DNA from: JAHEJE01 sp965216335
Lineage (GTDB): Bacteria; Pseudomonadota; Alphaproteobacteria; Rhizobiales; Aestuariivirgaceae
Reading direction: 5' to 3'
NCBI GenBank assembly: GCA_965216335.1
Contig: OZ244154.1
Coordinates: forward strand, 3,472,001-3,536,000
DNA: 64,000 nt
Shown here: piece after piece, positions 8,067 through 16,643 of the stretch
How positions within the stretch are numbered: position 1 is the first letter of the stretch
Layout: the number at the start of each line of letters is the position of its first letter
The notes under the pieces: model-generated
What the model was told of the DNA's origin: nothing
The model's database searches: none
What the model saw: only the letters and a program-made list of their open reading frames with translations
Translations under genes and position numbers: made by a program

Positions 8067-9128
8067 CTACACCTCGGCGGCCGCAGCGACCATGTTCCTG
8101 AGCTTGGCCATGGCCAGGTCACGGCCGAGAAAGCCGAGGCCGCAATCGGGCGCCACCACAAGGCGCTCACGGTCGATATGCTCAAGGGCCTCTTTGAGCC
8201 GGCCGGCGATTTCCTCGACCGGCTCGATACGGCTCTTGGCGATGGCGATGGAGCCGAACAGGATCGAGATACGCTTGAAGCGGTCGAACAGCGCCAGATC
8301 GTTGTGGCGATGGGCATCCTCCAGCGACAACTGATGGATGGACGACCCATCCATGGCATCGGCGATCTGGAAGTAGCAATTTGGATCGGCCTTCAGATAG
8401 GTCGTGTCGTCGAGGTGGTTGGGATAGCCGCAACACATGTGCACGACCCGGGTGACATCGTCCGGCACGCCGTCGAAGCAACGCTCCAGGGCATCGACCC
8501 CGTAGGCCAGCGCTTCTGTGGGTTTGCGGGCGAACAGCGGTTCGTCGACCTGGATGTGCTTGCAGCCGGCGTCGGCCAGGGCGCGGATTTCGTAGTTGAG
8601 CGCATCGGCCAGATCGAGGGCAAGCTGGCGGTCGTCGTCGTAGTGGGCGTTCGCCGTGGTGTCCATGATGGTGATCGGGCCCGGCACGGTGAGCTTGACC
8701 GGGCGATCGGTGAAGCTCTGGGCGACGCGCCAGTCATGATCAAGGAAGTGGGTGCCTTCGGGCACGATCCTGCCGCGGATGGTCGGCAGTTCGGTCTTGT
8801 AGGCACCGGAGCGCAGCACCTTCTCGGTCAGGTTTACAAAGTCGAAGCCCTTCAGGTGGCGGCAGTGATAGTGGATGTAGTTCTCGCGGCGCTGCTCGCC
8901 GTCGGTGACGATATCGATGCCGCAGGCAACCTGGTCGGCCACCGCCTCGCCGGTCGCTCTGTCGAGCAACGTCTCGAATTCGGCATCGGCCCCGGCAGCG
9001 GCTTCGGTGTAGAGTTTGGTCACCTCGCTGCCCGATGTCGTGTGGCCTTCATCGACCTGAAACCAGTCGCGCACCGGCAGCCAGTCCGGTTTCGGGTATG
9101 CCCCCAGGCAGGTTGTCGTCAGCCCCAT
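8067..9128 (-). CDS. MetE-like (cobalamin-independent methionine synthase family) methyltransferase
   Basis: A 353-residue protein equal to only the catalytic C-terminal barrel of MetE (Met_synt_2 / UROD-MetE superfamily); full MetE is about 750 residues. The zinc-site region VVHMCCGYP and the later APDCGLGFL, together with HIQVDEPLF, are the expected metal and substrate motifs. The ATG at 9128 follows a GAGGTG ribosome site, whereas the longer frame would need a TTG. Core MetE proteins transfer methyl groups from varied donors to thiols. Its place between a LysR gene and phnW suggests a role in processing an N-methylated or otherwise modified aminoalkylphosphonate or its methyl product; the substrate is unknown. 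Confidence 0.82.
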   Translation of the reverse strand: MGLTTTCLGAYPKPDWLPVRDWFQVDEGHTTSGSEVTKLYTEAAAGADAEFETLLDRATGEAVADQVACGIDIVTDGEQRRENYIHYHCRHLKGFDFVNLTEKVLRSGAYKTELPTIRGRIVPEGTHFLDHDWRVAQSFTDRPVKLTVPGPITIMDTTANAHYDDDRQLALDLADALNYEIRALADAGCKHIQVDEPLFARKPTEALAYGVDALERCFDGVPDDVTRVVHMCCGYPNHLDDTTYLKADPNCYFQIADAMDGSSIHQLSLEDAHRHNDLALFDRFKRISILFGSIAIAKSRIEPVEEIAGRLKEALEHIDRERLVVAPDCGLGFLGRDLAMAKLRNMVAAAAEV

Positions 9129-9154
9129 GTTGCACCTCAAGCCAGTATATTTGC

Positions 9155-9188
9155 CAAACCTATCGATTTGATAATACCAAACGATTTG
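9155..9188. promoter_or_regulatory. Paired CAAA...TTTG dyads in the phn divergent promoter
   Basis: CAAA-N8-TTTG (9155-9170) and CAAA-N3-TTTG (9178-9188), each preceded by CC/GC, lie in the 125-bp gap between the MetE-like gene and phnW. AT-rich interrupted dyads of this sort are typical LysR sites. Binding by the LysR protein encoded at 7185-8060 is inferred. Confidence 0.4.
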
Positions 9189-9253
9189 ACTTATGGAAGG
9201 GGTGGTTCTAGCCCTTGGACTGATTTTGCGAAACAGCGCTCGAGGGCCACGTC

Positions 9254-10426
9254 ATGACATCAGTCGCCAACATGTACGCCACCGGTTTCCGCGGGCCTGA
9301 AGGTCAGGAGGACATGCCGTTTCTGCTCACTCCCGGGCCGTTGACCACCTCGCGCGGTGTCAAGCTCGCCATGCTGGCCGACTGGGGTTCGCGCGATGTG
9401 GAATTCCGCAGCATCATCTCCGACATCCGCAACGGCCTCAAGGAAATTGCCAATGCCGGTGAGGAGTATGAATGCGTGCTGATGCAGGGCTCCGGCACCT
9501 TCGCCATCGAAGCCGCACTCGGTTCGCTGGTGCCGCGCGCCCGCACACCGAAGACCCTGATTGTCATCAACGGTGCCTATGGCCAGCGCGCGGCCAAGAT
9601 CCTCGATTACATCGGCAACCGCGCATATGAAACGGTCAAGGTCGGCGATGACGAAGCCCCGACAGCCGAGCAGGTCAGGTTGGCGTTGGAGGCCAATCCG
9701 AAGATAGATTTCGTGTTCGTCGTGCATTGCGAAACCACTTCCGGCATCGTCAACCCGATGGACGAGATCGTCGCGGTGGCCAAGGGCATGGGCAAGACGG
9801 TGATGGTCGATGCCATGAGCTCATTCGGCGCCATTCCGCTCGACATGGACGGTACGGACATGGACATCATGGTGTCGTCGTCGAACAAGTGCATCGAGGG
9901 CGTGCCGGGCTTTGCCTATGTGCTCGTCAAGCGCGACCTGCTCGAGGCTTCAGCCGGCAAGGCCCATTCCGTGGTGCTCGACCTCTACGACCAATGGCAG
10001 GCGATGGAGGCGAACGGCCAGTTCCGCTTCACCCCGCCGACCCACGCGCTCGTCGCCTTCCACCAGGCGCTGCAGGAGTTCAAGGCCGAGGGCGGTGTTG
10101 CGGCGCGCGGCGCGCGTTACCAGAAGAACAAGGATATTCTGGTGAGCGGATTGCGGGCCATGGGCTTCGAGACACTGCTTGACGACAAGGTCTCCGGCCC
10201 GATCATCCAGACTTTCCTGTCGCCATCCGACCGCCGGTTCGATTTCGACCGGTTCTACGAGGCGCTGCGTTTGCGCGGCTTTGCGATCTATCCCGGCAAG
10301 CTGACCAGGGCGCCGAGCTTCCGCATCGGCACCATCGGCCAGATCGACGAGACGGTCATCCGTGGTTTGCTGACGGCGATCGGCGAGGTGCTGAAGGAAA
10401 TGAACGTGACCAACCTGAAGCCATGA
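9254..10426 (+). CDS. phnW: 2-aminoethylphosphonate--pyruvate transaminase
   Basis: PLP-dependent class V aminotransferase that converts 2-aminoethylphosphonate and pyruvate to phosphonoacetaldehyde and alanine. LLTPGPLTTSRGVKLAML and DWGSRDVEF near the N-terminus, HCETTSGIVNPMDEI and VDAMSSFGAIPLD in the middle, and the PLP lysine in SSNKCIEGVPGFAYVL are hallmarks of PhnW. An internal ATG at 9314, directly behind AGGAGG, would give 370 residues, the usual PhnW length; the 9254 start (390 residues) has GAGGG at a better distance. It is followed by phnA and phnY, making a full 2-AEP to acetate pathway. Cytoplasmic. Confidence 0.93.
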   Translation: MTSVANMYATGFRGPEGQEDMPFLLTPGPLTTSRGVKLAMLADWGSRDVEFRSIISDIRNGLKEIANAGEEYECVLMQGSGTFAIEAALGSLVPRARTPKTLIVINGAYGQRAAKILDYIGNRAYETVKVGDDEAPTAEQVRLALEANPKIDFVFVVHCETTSGIVNPMDEIVAVAKGMGKTVMVDAMSSFGAIPLDMDGTDMDIMVSSSNKCIEGVPGFAYVLVKRDLLEASAGKAHSVVLDLYDQWQAMEANGQFRFTPPTHALVAFHQALQEFKAEGGVAARGARYQKNKDILVSGLRAMGFETLLDDKVSGPIIQTFLSPSDRRFDFDRFYEALRLRGFAIYPGKLTRAPSFRIGTIGQIDETVIRGLLTAIGEVLKEMNVTNLKP

Positions 10427-10471
10427 ACTCCGGGTTTGGCTGGGACGACTTTTGAGGAACAGGGTGTTGAA

Positions 10472-11737
10472 ATGACAGACAAGACAATTTCCGTAAATGG
10501 CCGCGACTATGCCTGGCCCAAGGAGCCGCTGGTGGTGATCTGCTGCGATGGTTCCGAGCCGGCCTATATGGACGTGGCGCGCCAGGCCGGGTTGATGCCC
10601 AACCTTGAGCGTATGCTGGCCAGGGGGGAAAGCCATCTCGCCAAGTCGGTCATCCCGAGCTTCACCAACCCCAACAACCTGTCGATCGTCACCGGCCGGC
10701 CGCCGGCGGTGCACGGCATCTGCGGCAACTATCTGATTGACCCGGACACCGGCAAAGAAGTGATGATGAACGACCCGAAGTTCCTGCGGGCACCGACGAT
10801 CTTCGCCGCCTTCCAGGAGGCCGGCGCCAAGGTGGCGGTGCTCACCGCCAAGGACAAACTTCGTTTGCTTTTGGGAAAAGGTCTGGAATTCGGGGATGGC
10901 ACGGCGGTGAGCTTTTCATCGGAAAAAGCCGACCAGTGCACCATGGCCGGTCACGGCATCGAGGGCGTGTGTGAGATGGTCGGCATGGGCGTGCCGGAAG
11001 TCTATTCGGCCGAACTGTCGGAGTTCGTGTTCGCCGCCGGCGTCAAGCTGATGGCTTCCATGCGGCCCGACCTGATGTACCTGTCGACCACCGACTATGT
11101 GCAGCACAAGTACGGCCCCGGCTCGGACGGCGCCAACGCCTTCTACATCATGATGGACAAGTATCTCGGCGAGTTGGACGCCGCCGGCGCCGCGGTGGTT
11201 CTGACCGCCGATCACGGCATGAAGGACAAGCACCTGGCCAACGGCGAGCCGGACGTGCTCTACCTGCAGGACCTGTTCGACGACTGGCTCGGCAAGGGCG
11301 CGGCAAAGGTCATCCTGCCGATCACCGATCCTTACGTCGTGCATCACGGCGCGCTTGGATCGTTCGCCACGGTCTACCTGCCCAAGGACGCTGACACCGA
11401 TGCGCTGGTTGCGCGCGTCAAGGGCCTTGAGGGCATCGATGCCTGCTACAACAAGACCGACGGTTGCCGGATCTTCGAGCTGCCGGAAGACCGCACCGGC
11501 GACCTGTTCGTCGTCTCCGGCGGACCGAGCCACACCAAGGTGGTGGGAACCTCGGCCAGCGAGCACGACCTGTCCGGCCTCAACGAACCGCTGCGCTCGC
11601 ACGGGGGGCTGAGCGAACAGGTGGTGCCGATGATCACCAACCGGCCATGCGTCGACCTGCCGGCGGACCTGCGCAACTTCGATTCCTTCCTGGTCGGCTG
11701 CAACCACCTGGCGCAACTGGCCGAAGCGGCGGAGTGA
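10472..11737 (+). CDS. phnA: Phosphonoacetate hydrolase
   Basis: A 421-residue alkaline-phosphatase-superfamily metalloenzyme that cleaves the C-P bond of phosphonoacetate to acetate and phosphate using two zinc ions. CDGSEPAYMD (Asp26) and the nucleophile region SFTNPNNLSIVTG (Thr65) are at the expected positions, and TTDYVQHKYGPG, TADHGMKDKH and RSHGGLSEQVVP provide the remaining Asp/His ligands. The start at 10472 follows AGGGTG and matches family length; the frame also opens at 10436. It is 45 bp downstream of phnW. This enzyme is the final C-P cleaving step in the PhnW-PhnY-PhnA route, in contrast to PhnX, which is absent here. Confidence 0.94.
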   Translation: MTDKTISVNGRDYAWPKEPLVVICCDGSEPAYMDVARQAGLMPNLERMLARGESHLAKSVIPSFTNPNNLSIVTGRPPAVHGICGNYLIDPDTGKEVMMNDPKFLRAPTIFAAFQEAGAKVAVLTAKDKLRLLLGKGLEFGDGTAVSFSSEKADQCTMAGHGIEGVCEMVGMGVPEVYSAELSEFVFAAGVKLMASMRPDLMYLSTTDYVQHKYGPGSDGANAFYIMMDKYLGELDAAGAAVVLTADHGMKDKHLANGEPDVLYLQDLFDDWLGKGAAKVILPITDPYVVHHGALGSFATVYLPKDADTDALVARVKGLEGIDACYNKTDGCRIFELPEDRTGDLFVVSGGPSHTKVVGTSASEHDLSGLNEPLRSHGGLSEQVVPMITNRPCVDLPADLRNFDSFLVGCNHLAQLAEAAE

Positions 11738-11762
11738 TGGCGAGACGCAGGCCACAGGGGCT

Positions 11763-11892
11763 CTTTCCCTCCCCTAGAAAAGGGGAGGGTTAGGGCGGGG
11801 ATTGATGGCGGTGCCGTTTCTCAATTCGGTGCTGAAATGCACCGCGATCAACCCCCATCCCAACCTTCCCCCTTTCTGGGGGAAGGAGAAGA
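11763..11892. repeat. Nested palindromic repeat element, copy 1
   Basis: Left hairpin CCCTCCCCTAGAAAAGGGGA + GGG, then GGGGATTGATGGCGGT, a variable middle, its inverted partner ACCGCGATCAACCCC, then right hairpin TTCCCCCTTTCTGGGGGAAG. An inverted copy is at 33167-33313. Such elements are dispersed in alphaproteobacterial intergenic DNA. Here it separates phnA from phnY and could act as a processing or attenuation point within the operon. Confidence 0.75.
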
Positions 11893-11944
11893 GAGTTCAC
11901 GGTTCGCCCTGAGCAAACCGCAACACACGCAAGAAGGACAGGCG

Positions 11945-13405
11945 ATGAACAAGATGAGCGTGAACCGTCCGGTGATCAAGGAAGCCATGCGGATCGGCGG
12001 CGAGAAGGTTTCCACCAAGGATGTGGTCGAGGTCTTGTACCCCTACACCAACGAGGTGATCGGCACGGTGCCGGCCGGCACGGCGGAACATGCTGCGCGC
12101 GCCTTCGAGATCGCCGCCGACTACACCCCGAAGCTGACCCGCTATGAGCGCCAGCAGATCCTGTTTCGCGCCGCCGAGTTGATCCGCGAGCGCAAGGAGG
12201 CGATTGCCGAGGTGCTCACCCTGGAACTCGGCATCTGCAAGCAGCACTCGATCTACGAAACCACACGCTCCTACGACGTGTTCACGCTGGCCGGCCAGCT
12301 TGCCATCCTCGACGACGGCCAGATCTTCTCTTGCGACCTGACGCCAAACGGCAAGCAGCGCAAGATCTTTACCAAGCGCGAGCCGGTGCGGGCCATTTCG
12401 GCGATCACCCCCTTCAACCATCCGCTCAACATGGTGGCGCACAAGATCGCCCCGTCGATCGCCACCAACAACTGCATGGTGTGCAAGCCGACCGAGCTGA
12501 CGCCGCTGACCGCCATCACCCTGGCCGACATCCTCTACGAAGCCGGCCTGCCGCCGGAAATGTTCCAGATCGTCACCGGCATGCCGGGCGACATCGGCGA
12601 TGAGATGATCACCAACGACAATATCGATGTCATCACGTTTACCGGCGGCGTGCCGGTCGGCAAGATGATCGCCGACAAGGCCGGCTACAAGCGCAGCGCC
12701 CTGGAGCTCGGCGGCAACGATCCGCTGATCGTGCTCAACGACCTCGACGAAGCCGGGCTTGAGAAGGCCGCAGGCATCGCCGTGGCCGGCGCCACCGGCA
12801 ATTCCGGCCAGCGCTGCACGGCGGTCAAGCGCATCCTGGTGCAGGAGTCCGTGGCCGACACATTCGTGCCGATGGTGCTGGAGCGCGCCAAGGCGATCCG
12901 CCACGGCGACCCGCAGGACCCGGAAACGCAGCTCGGCTGCGTCATCCACGACAAGGCGGCGGAGGTTTTCGAGCAGCGTGTCTATGCAGCGGAAAAGGCC
13001 GGCGCGAAAATCCTCTACCACCCGGGCCGCGACGGCGCGCTGTTGCCGGCGATCACCGTCGACCATGTGCCGCATGACAGCGATCTGGTGTTCGAAGAAA
13101 CCTTCGGCCCCATCGTGCCCATCGTGCGGGTGCCGGACAACGACGACGAGCTGATGGCGATCTCCAACTCAACCCCGTTCGGCCTGTCGGCCGGCGTGTG
13201 CACCAACCGGCTCGACCGCATCACCGCCTACATCGAAGGCCTCGACGTCGGCACGGTTAACATCTGGGAAGCCCCCGGCTACCGCATCGAAATGTCCCCC
13301 TTCGGCGGCATCAAGGACTCAGGCAACGGCGTCAAGGAAGGCGTTTTGGAGGCGATGAAGTTCTTCACCACGGTCAAGACGTGGTCGCTGCCGTGGCCTG
13401 CGTAA
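11945..13405 (+). CDS. phnY: Phosphonoacetaldehyde dehydrogenase
   Basis: A 486-residue NAD(P)-dependent aldehyde dehydrogenase that would oxidise phosphonoacetaldehyde to phosphonoacetate for PhnA. The catalytic Cys is in NSGQRCTAVKR, the general-base Glu in LELGGNDPLIV, and the nucleotide-binding region includes TFTGGVPVGKMIA; SPFGGIKDSGNGVKEGV is the usual C-terminal ALDH motif. The ATG at 11945 follows AAGGACAGGCG, and the open frame upstream runs into the repeat element, so it is not coding. Identification as PhnY rather than another ALDH rests on its position after phnW and phnA. Confidence 0.9.
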   Translation: MNKMSVNRPVIKEAMRIGGEKVSTKDVVEVLYPYTNEVIGTVPAGTAEHAARAFEIAADYTPKLTRYERQQILFRAAELIRERKEAIAEVLTLELGICKQHSIYETTRSYDVFTLAGQLAILDDGQIFSCDLTPNGKQRKIFTKREPVRAISAITPFNHPLNMVAHKIAPSIATNNCMVCKPTELTPLTAITLADILYEAGLPPEMFQIVTGMPGDIGDEMITNDNIDVITFTGGVPVGKMIADKAGYKRSALELGGNDPLIVLNDLDEAGLEKAAGIAVAGATGNSGQRCTAVKRILVQESVADTFVPMVLERAKAIRHGDPQDPETQLGCVIHDKAAEVFEQRVYAAEKAGAKILYHPGRDGALLPAITVDHVPHDSDLVFEETFGPIVPIVRVPDNDDELMAISNSTPFGLSAGVCTNRLDRITAYIEGLDVGTVNIWEAPGYRIEMSPFGGIKDSGNGVKEGVLEAMKFFTTVKTWSLPWPA

Positions 13406-13438
13406 GCCGGAACGCAAGCGCCGGACCCGCCAAGACCT

Positions 13439-13528
13439 GTCATCACCGGGCTTGTCCCGGTGATCCAGGGGCCGCAAGGCATTGATTCGATTGCCCCGGA
13501 TTGCCGAGACAAGCCCGGCAATGACGAG
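13439..13528. repeat. Dispersed intergenic repeat (GTCATCACCGGGCTTGTCCC type)
   Basis: Begins with the hairpin TCACCGGGCTTGTCCCGGTGA and ends CCGAGACAAGCCCGGCAATG. Fragments of the same family occur at 33118-33142 and 33419-33445. Located just after phnY; also likely to limit read-through. Confidence 0.65.
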
Positions 13529-13553
13529 AATTGTGGGTTCTTGAAGATGTCCA

Positions 13554-13579
13554 GCCTGCAAGCCGATGAGCTTGCAGGC
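13554..13579. terminator. 10-bp perfect hairpin downstream of phnY
   Basis: GCCTGCAAGC-CGATGA-GCTTGCAGGC is a perfect 10-bp stem with a 6-nt loop. It is followed on the plus strand by GGTTGTTGTTA, which is only weakly T-rich, so termination is possible but not certain. Confidence 0.4.
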
Positions 13580-13600
13580 GGTTGTTGTTATCCCGAGGCC

Positions 13601-13623
13601 GGAAGGGGTTTGTAACCCCTTCC
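13601..13623. terminator. 10-bp perfect hairpin between convergent genes
   Basis: GGAAGGGGTT-TGT-AACCCCTTCC has a perfect 10-bp stem and 3-nt loop, framed by a further GGCCGGAA/TTCCGGCC pair (13597-13604 with 13631-13638). It sits 34 bp beyond the stop of the MauJ-like gene on the minus strand and could serve as a terminator for it. There is no T-run on either strand. Confidence 0.4.
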
Positions 13624-13656
13624 GAAACCGTTCCGGCCGGGGTTCATCGATGTAAG

Positions 13657-15078
13657 CTAAGGGTCTTGTTCGTCGGTCAAGTATGAATCTGAAAACTGAA
13701 AGGTCGTCCGAATATGATAGCGCGCCAATGCACGCATGACTTCTGCTCCAACTGATAGCCTGCACGTTTCGGACCACATGTCGGCGTCGGACGGAAACCT
13801 TTTGGAAGCGTGAGCTGATGCGACGCGATAGTTTTCGAAGATGTACGATTCAACTGCCTTTCCCATCCTATCTTGATGAAATTGCTTCAAAATATCGGGG
13901 CGAACATCAGAGCAAGCTTCGTCAAAAACGGATTTGATCCATGCTTTAACCTTGCGGCCATCGCGCTTCATTTCGAAGGCTTTGAAAAAACTGAGCGCTT
14001 CTTGCGAAGCAATTCCGGCCTCGGCTGCATTCAAACCTTCTTTGTAGTAGGAGAGGCAATTGAGCAGCGCTTTATCCTCTGGCATTGATCGATAAAACAT
14101 CCATGTCGACATGGTCATAGAGGCCAAATCCCGGCGTGGTACGGCTACTGGAACGGGGTTGCCGGACCATCCATCTCGCAATATCGCATGCTGATCGTCG
14201 CACCAAGCCAGAACGCTCAGAAAGCGATTGAGAAGCGTTCTGGCCTCCTCAGCCGTTATGCGCTCGCCCTGCAGGTCAATGCTGATTGAATGCGAATTTT
14301 TCTTGGTTTTCGGGAAGAGCACAAAATGGCGGCCACCAAACTCAATCCGGGTCGGGTCCTTTGGCCATGTGACATTGGTATCGACGCCAAGGTTCAAGAA
14401 TCTCGAATGGTTTCGCGCGCCTAGGCGTTTGTGAAAGGCATCGCGCTCCTCCTCCGTCTCATACTCGCGCCAATCTGTCTCTAATGGTCTGTCCCAGTGT
14501 CGTGCAAGATCGACGCTTCGTTTGAGTTCACGAAAGAACTTGCGACTGAGGACGAGCTGACGCGTGTTGGTTGAGATAGGACGTTCAAAATCATAGGTCT
14601 TTTCGGCGCCAGCCACGCTGAGCGACGTCGCATACCTTGAAACATAGCAAGCCCTTTTCCGATGTCCGTTTTCTTCAAAGAGGAAATTGGCCTGATATTC
14701 ATCGTTTCCGGGAATGCGGGCTATGGAGAGCGTTACCGATATGATGGCATTGCAGAAATCGTCATCATTGAGCAATGCCGCTATGGCTTCTTTGAGAGAC
14801 GCTGCTTTCTGGAACGACGCCTCAACACCACCAACGGGCTGAAGGTTGCCCATGATCAGCGCAACATGACCTGCGCAACCTGCCAGAGTTGGGGCGAACC
14901 CCAGAACCGCGCAGGCAATCTCTTCGTTTGTTAGGCGTTGTCCTGCCTTGTCACGGCCACGGGGCAGCTGGTCATAGCTGCGCAGCTTCTCAAATCGTTC
15001 GAGGGTGTCATCAAAGGAAATGGTTTCAGATAGCCAACGATGAAGCAGTAAGGACAGGTTCTTTGCATACATGTGCAT
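13657..15078 (-). CDS. MauJ-like protein of unknown function
   Basis: A 473-residue soluble protein with no signal peptide or membrane segment. From memory it resembles the family annotated as methylamine utilization protein MauJ: LLLHRWLSE at the N-terminus, TEEERDAFHKRLGARNHSRF, RIEFGGRHFVLFPKTK and SVLAWCDDQHAILRDGWSGN. MauJ itself has no known biochemical role. The gene and its flanks are visibly poorer in G+C than the rest of the window and stand alone between convergent phn and ABC-transporter genes, which suggests acquisition by transfer. There are no mauA/mauB methylamine dehydrogenase genes here. The C-terminal part, with a conserved R-x-A-x-A-H pattern, could be HEPN-like, but this is speculative. 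Confidence 0.6.
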   Translation of the reverse strand: MHMYAKNLSLLLHRWLSETISFDDTLERFEKLRSYDQLPRGRDKAGQRLTNEEIACAVLGFAPTLAGCAGHVALIMGNLQPVGGVEASFQKAASLKEAIAALLNDDDFCNAIISVTLSIARIPGNDEYQANFLFEENGHRKRACYVSRYATSLSVAGAEKTYDFERPISTNTRQLVLSRKFFRELKRSVDLARHWDRPLETDWREYETEEERDAFHKRLGARNHSRFLNLGVDTNVTWPKDPTRIEFGGRHFVLFPKTKKNSHSISIDLQGERITAEEARTLLNRFLSVLAWCDDQHAILRDGWSGNPVPVAVPRRDLASMTMSTWMFYRSMPEDKALLNCLSYYKEGLNAAEAGIASQEALSFFKAFEMKRDGRKVKAWIKSVFDEACSDVRPDILKQFHQDRMGKAVESYIFENYRVASAHASKRFPSDADMWSETCRLSVGAEVMRALARYHIRTTFQFSDSYLTDEQDP

Positions 15079-15321
15079 TGATTAGACTGATGGGCGTCAA
15101 TCATCAATGCAACCAAGCGGACATTTGTGCTTGCGACTCGAGACGGCGACTGTGTTTCGGTAGCGGACTTGGCTGCCATATGGGTCAAGCTTCAACCGGG
15201 GTACAGTCATCACCATGGGCACCGTGGCTACATTGATATGTATCCGTCTGCGGCTTCAGGCGATAGTCTCTCAGCGTCCCGGCTTGGTGCTGTGTTCAGC
15301 GGTGTGATCGGGAAAATGAAG

Positions 15322-15347
15322 CGGCGCCCGGGGTGGTCCGGGCGCCG
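15322..15347 (-). terminator. Intrinsic terminator of the polyamine-type ABC operon
   Basis: CGGCGCCCGG-N6-CCGGGCGCCG is a perfect 10-bp stem 15 bp past the stop of the last permease gene. On the minus strand it is followed by CTTCATTTTCCC, a short T-rich tract. Good match to a Rho-independent terminator. Confidence 0.75.
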
Positions 15348-15362
15348 TTCAGTTAGCAGTCG

Positions 15363-16643
15363 TTACTGCCCGCCCGACGTGTCGTCGTTCAGGTTGCCCG
15401 GGTTGAACACGTCGCCGAAGGTGCCGGCGCCCGGGTTCTTGGGCTTTTCGTCTTCCTGCGCGTCGGAGCCGGACGGGCTCAGGTTGGTTGGTGCGAATAC
15501 GCCGGGTGCGGGTTCGCGGCTGACCGGTTGCGGTACTTTCGAGTTGCCGGCGCCGAAAATGTCCGGGCCCTTGAACTGCTTTTGCAGGCGCTTCATGCGC
15601 ATGCGCTCCTGCAGTTCCTTGATGCGCAGTTGCTGGGCGGCGCGTTTTTCCTCAAGCAGGACGGCCTTGGCCGGCTCGGGATCGTAGAACTGGGCCACAA
15701 CCGTGGTCACCACAAACAGGCCGACGAACACCGCCAGAGCCACAGCGGCCGGGTTGCCGGCGAAGAAACCGGGCATCTCGAAGCCGCCCTTGACGGCGCC
15801 GATCGGGGCGCCGTTGGCGATGGCCAGTTGGGCGCGCCGCGTGCGCACTTCATGCACCAGGGCAAAGAACACCGTTAGGCAGACGATGATGAAGGCGAGC
15901 ATCGAGATCGACGGATCGATGCCGTAGCGCACCTTCTGGGCCAGCTCGATGGTCAGCGTCGGGTATTTCTGGAAGGTGAAGGCGGTGGTGTTGTAGTTCT
16001 CGAACGAGGCGAGGAACGCCAGCACCGCGGCCGACCCGACCGCCGGCATCAGGAACGGCAGCTGGATCTTTCGGAACGCCTGGACATGGGTGGCGCCGAG
16101 ATCGAGCGCCGCCTCGGTCAGCCCGACGTCATAGCGCTGCAGGCGGGCGACGAACACCAGCATGCAGTAGGAGGCGATGAAGGTCGACTGGCCGAGCACG
16201 GTCAGGAAGATGCCGTTGTGCAGGAAGCTGTCGTCGGAGAACCCCAGCATGACGTTGATGCGGTCCCAGAACACCAGGGTCGAAATACCCAGCACCACGC
16301 CGGGGATCAGGATCGGGGCGATGATGATGGTGTAGTAGGTCGAGCGCAGTTTGGGCCAGATCTGGGTCAGCACCAGCGCCCCGGCGAGCCCCATGGCCAC
16401 CGACAGGATGACGGTGAAGAAGCCGACGATGAAGCTGTTGCGCAGGCCCGACAGGATGCGCTCGTCGCTCATCAGCACGCCGAACCATTCGAACGTCAGC
16501 ACCTCCCACGGGGTTACCTGCGGGAACGAGGCCGAGTTGAAGGCCGTGATGCTCATCAGGAGCAGCGGCCCGAGCAGATAGGTGAAGAACAGGATCAGAT
16601 AGAGCGCCAGGCCGATGCGCATGAGTGGGGATGAATTGGTCAT
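15363..16643 (-). CDS. ABC transporter permease, PotC-like, with unusual C-terminal extension
   Basis: Inner-membrane permease of a spermidine/putrescine-type importer. Residues 1-280 carry six predicted membrane helices and the EAA loop TEAALDLGATHVQAFRKIQLP that contacts the ATPase, matching PotC (about 260-280 residues). This protein has 426 residues. The extra part has a seventh hydrophobic segment near 300-320 (AVALAVFVGLFVVTTVVAQF), a charged coiled-coil-like stretch rich in E/K/R/Q (about 330-365) and a Pro/Gly/Asn-rich tail. Start overlaps the upstream permease by 4 bp. The extension is probably cytoplasmic and regulatory; its function is unknown. Confidence 0.88.
   Translation of the reverse strand: MTNSSPLMRIGLALYLILFFTYLLGPLLLMSITAFNSASFPQVTPWEVLTFEWFGVLMSDERILSGLRNSFIVGFFTVILSVAMGLAGALVLTQIWPKLRSTYYTIIIAPILIPGVVLGISTLVFWDRINVMLGFSDDSFLHNGIFLTVLGQSTFIASYCMLVFVARLQRYDVGLTEAALDLGATHVQAFRKIQLPFLMPAVGSAAVLAFLASFENYNTTAFTFQKYPTLTIELAQKVRYGIDPSISMLAFIIVCLTVFFALVHEVRTRRAQLAIANGAPIGAVKGGFEMPGFFAGNPAAVALAVFVGLFVVTTVVAQFYDPEPAKAVLLEEKRAAQQLRIKELQERMRMKRLQKQFKGPDIFGAGNSKVPQPVSREPAPGVFAPTNLSPSGSDAQEDEKPKNPGAGTFGDVFNPGNLNDDTSGGQ

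Noticed and set aside
7551..9257. Long plus-strand open frame (568 codons) across the LysR and MetE-like genes
   Set aside because: It is opposite two well-supported genes and would cross their boundary; no motif.
13657..15362. Genomic island with integrase or transposase around the MauJ-like gene
   Set aside because: Only the composition shift is visible; no mobility gene, tRNA or direct repeats were found.
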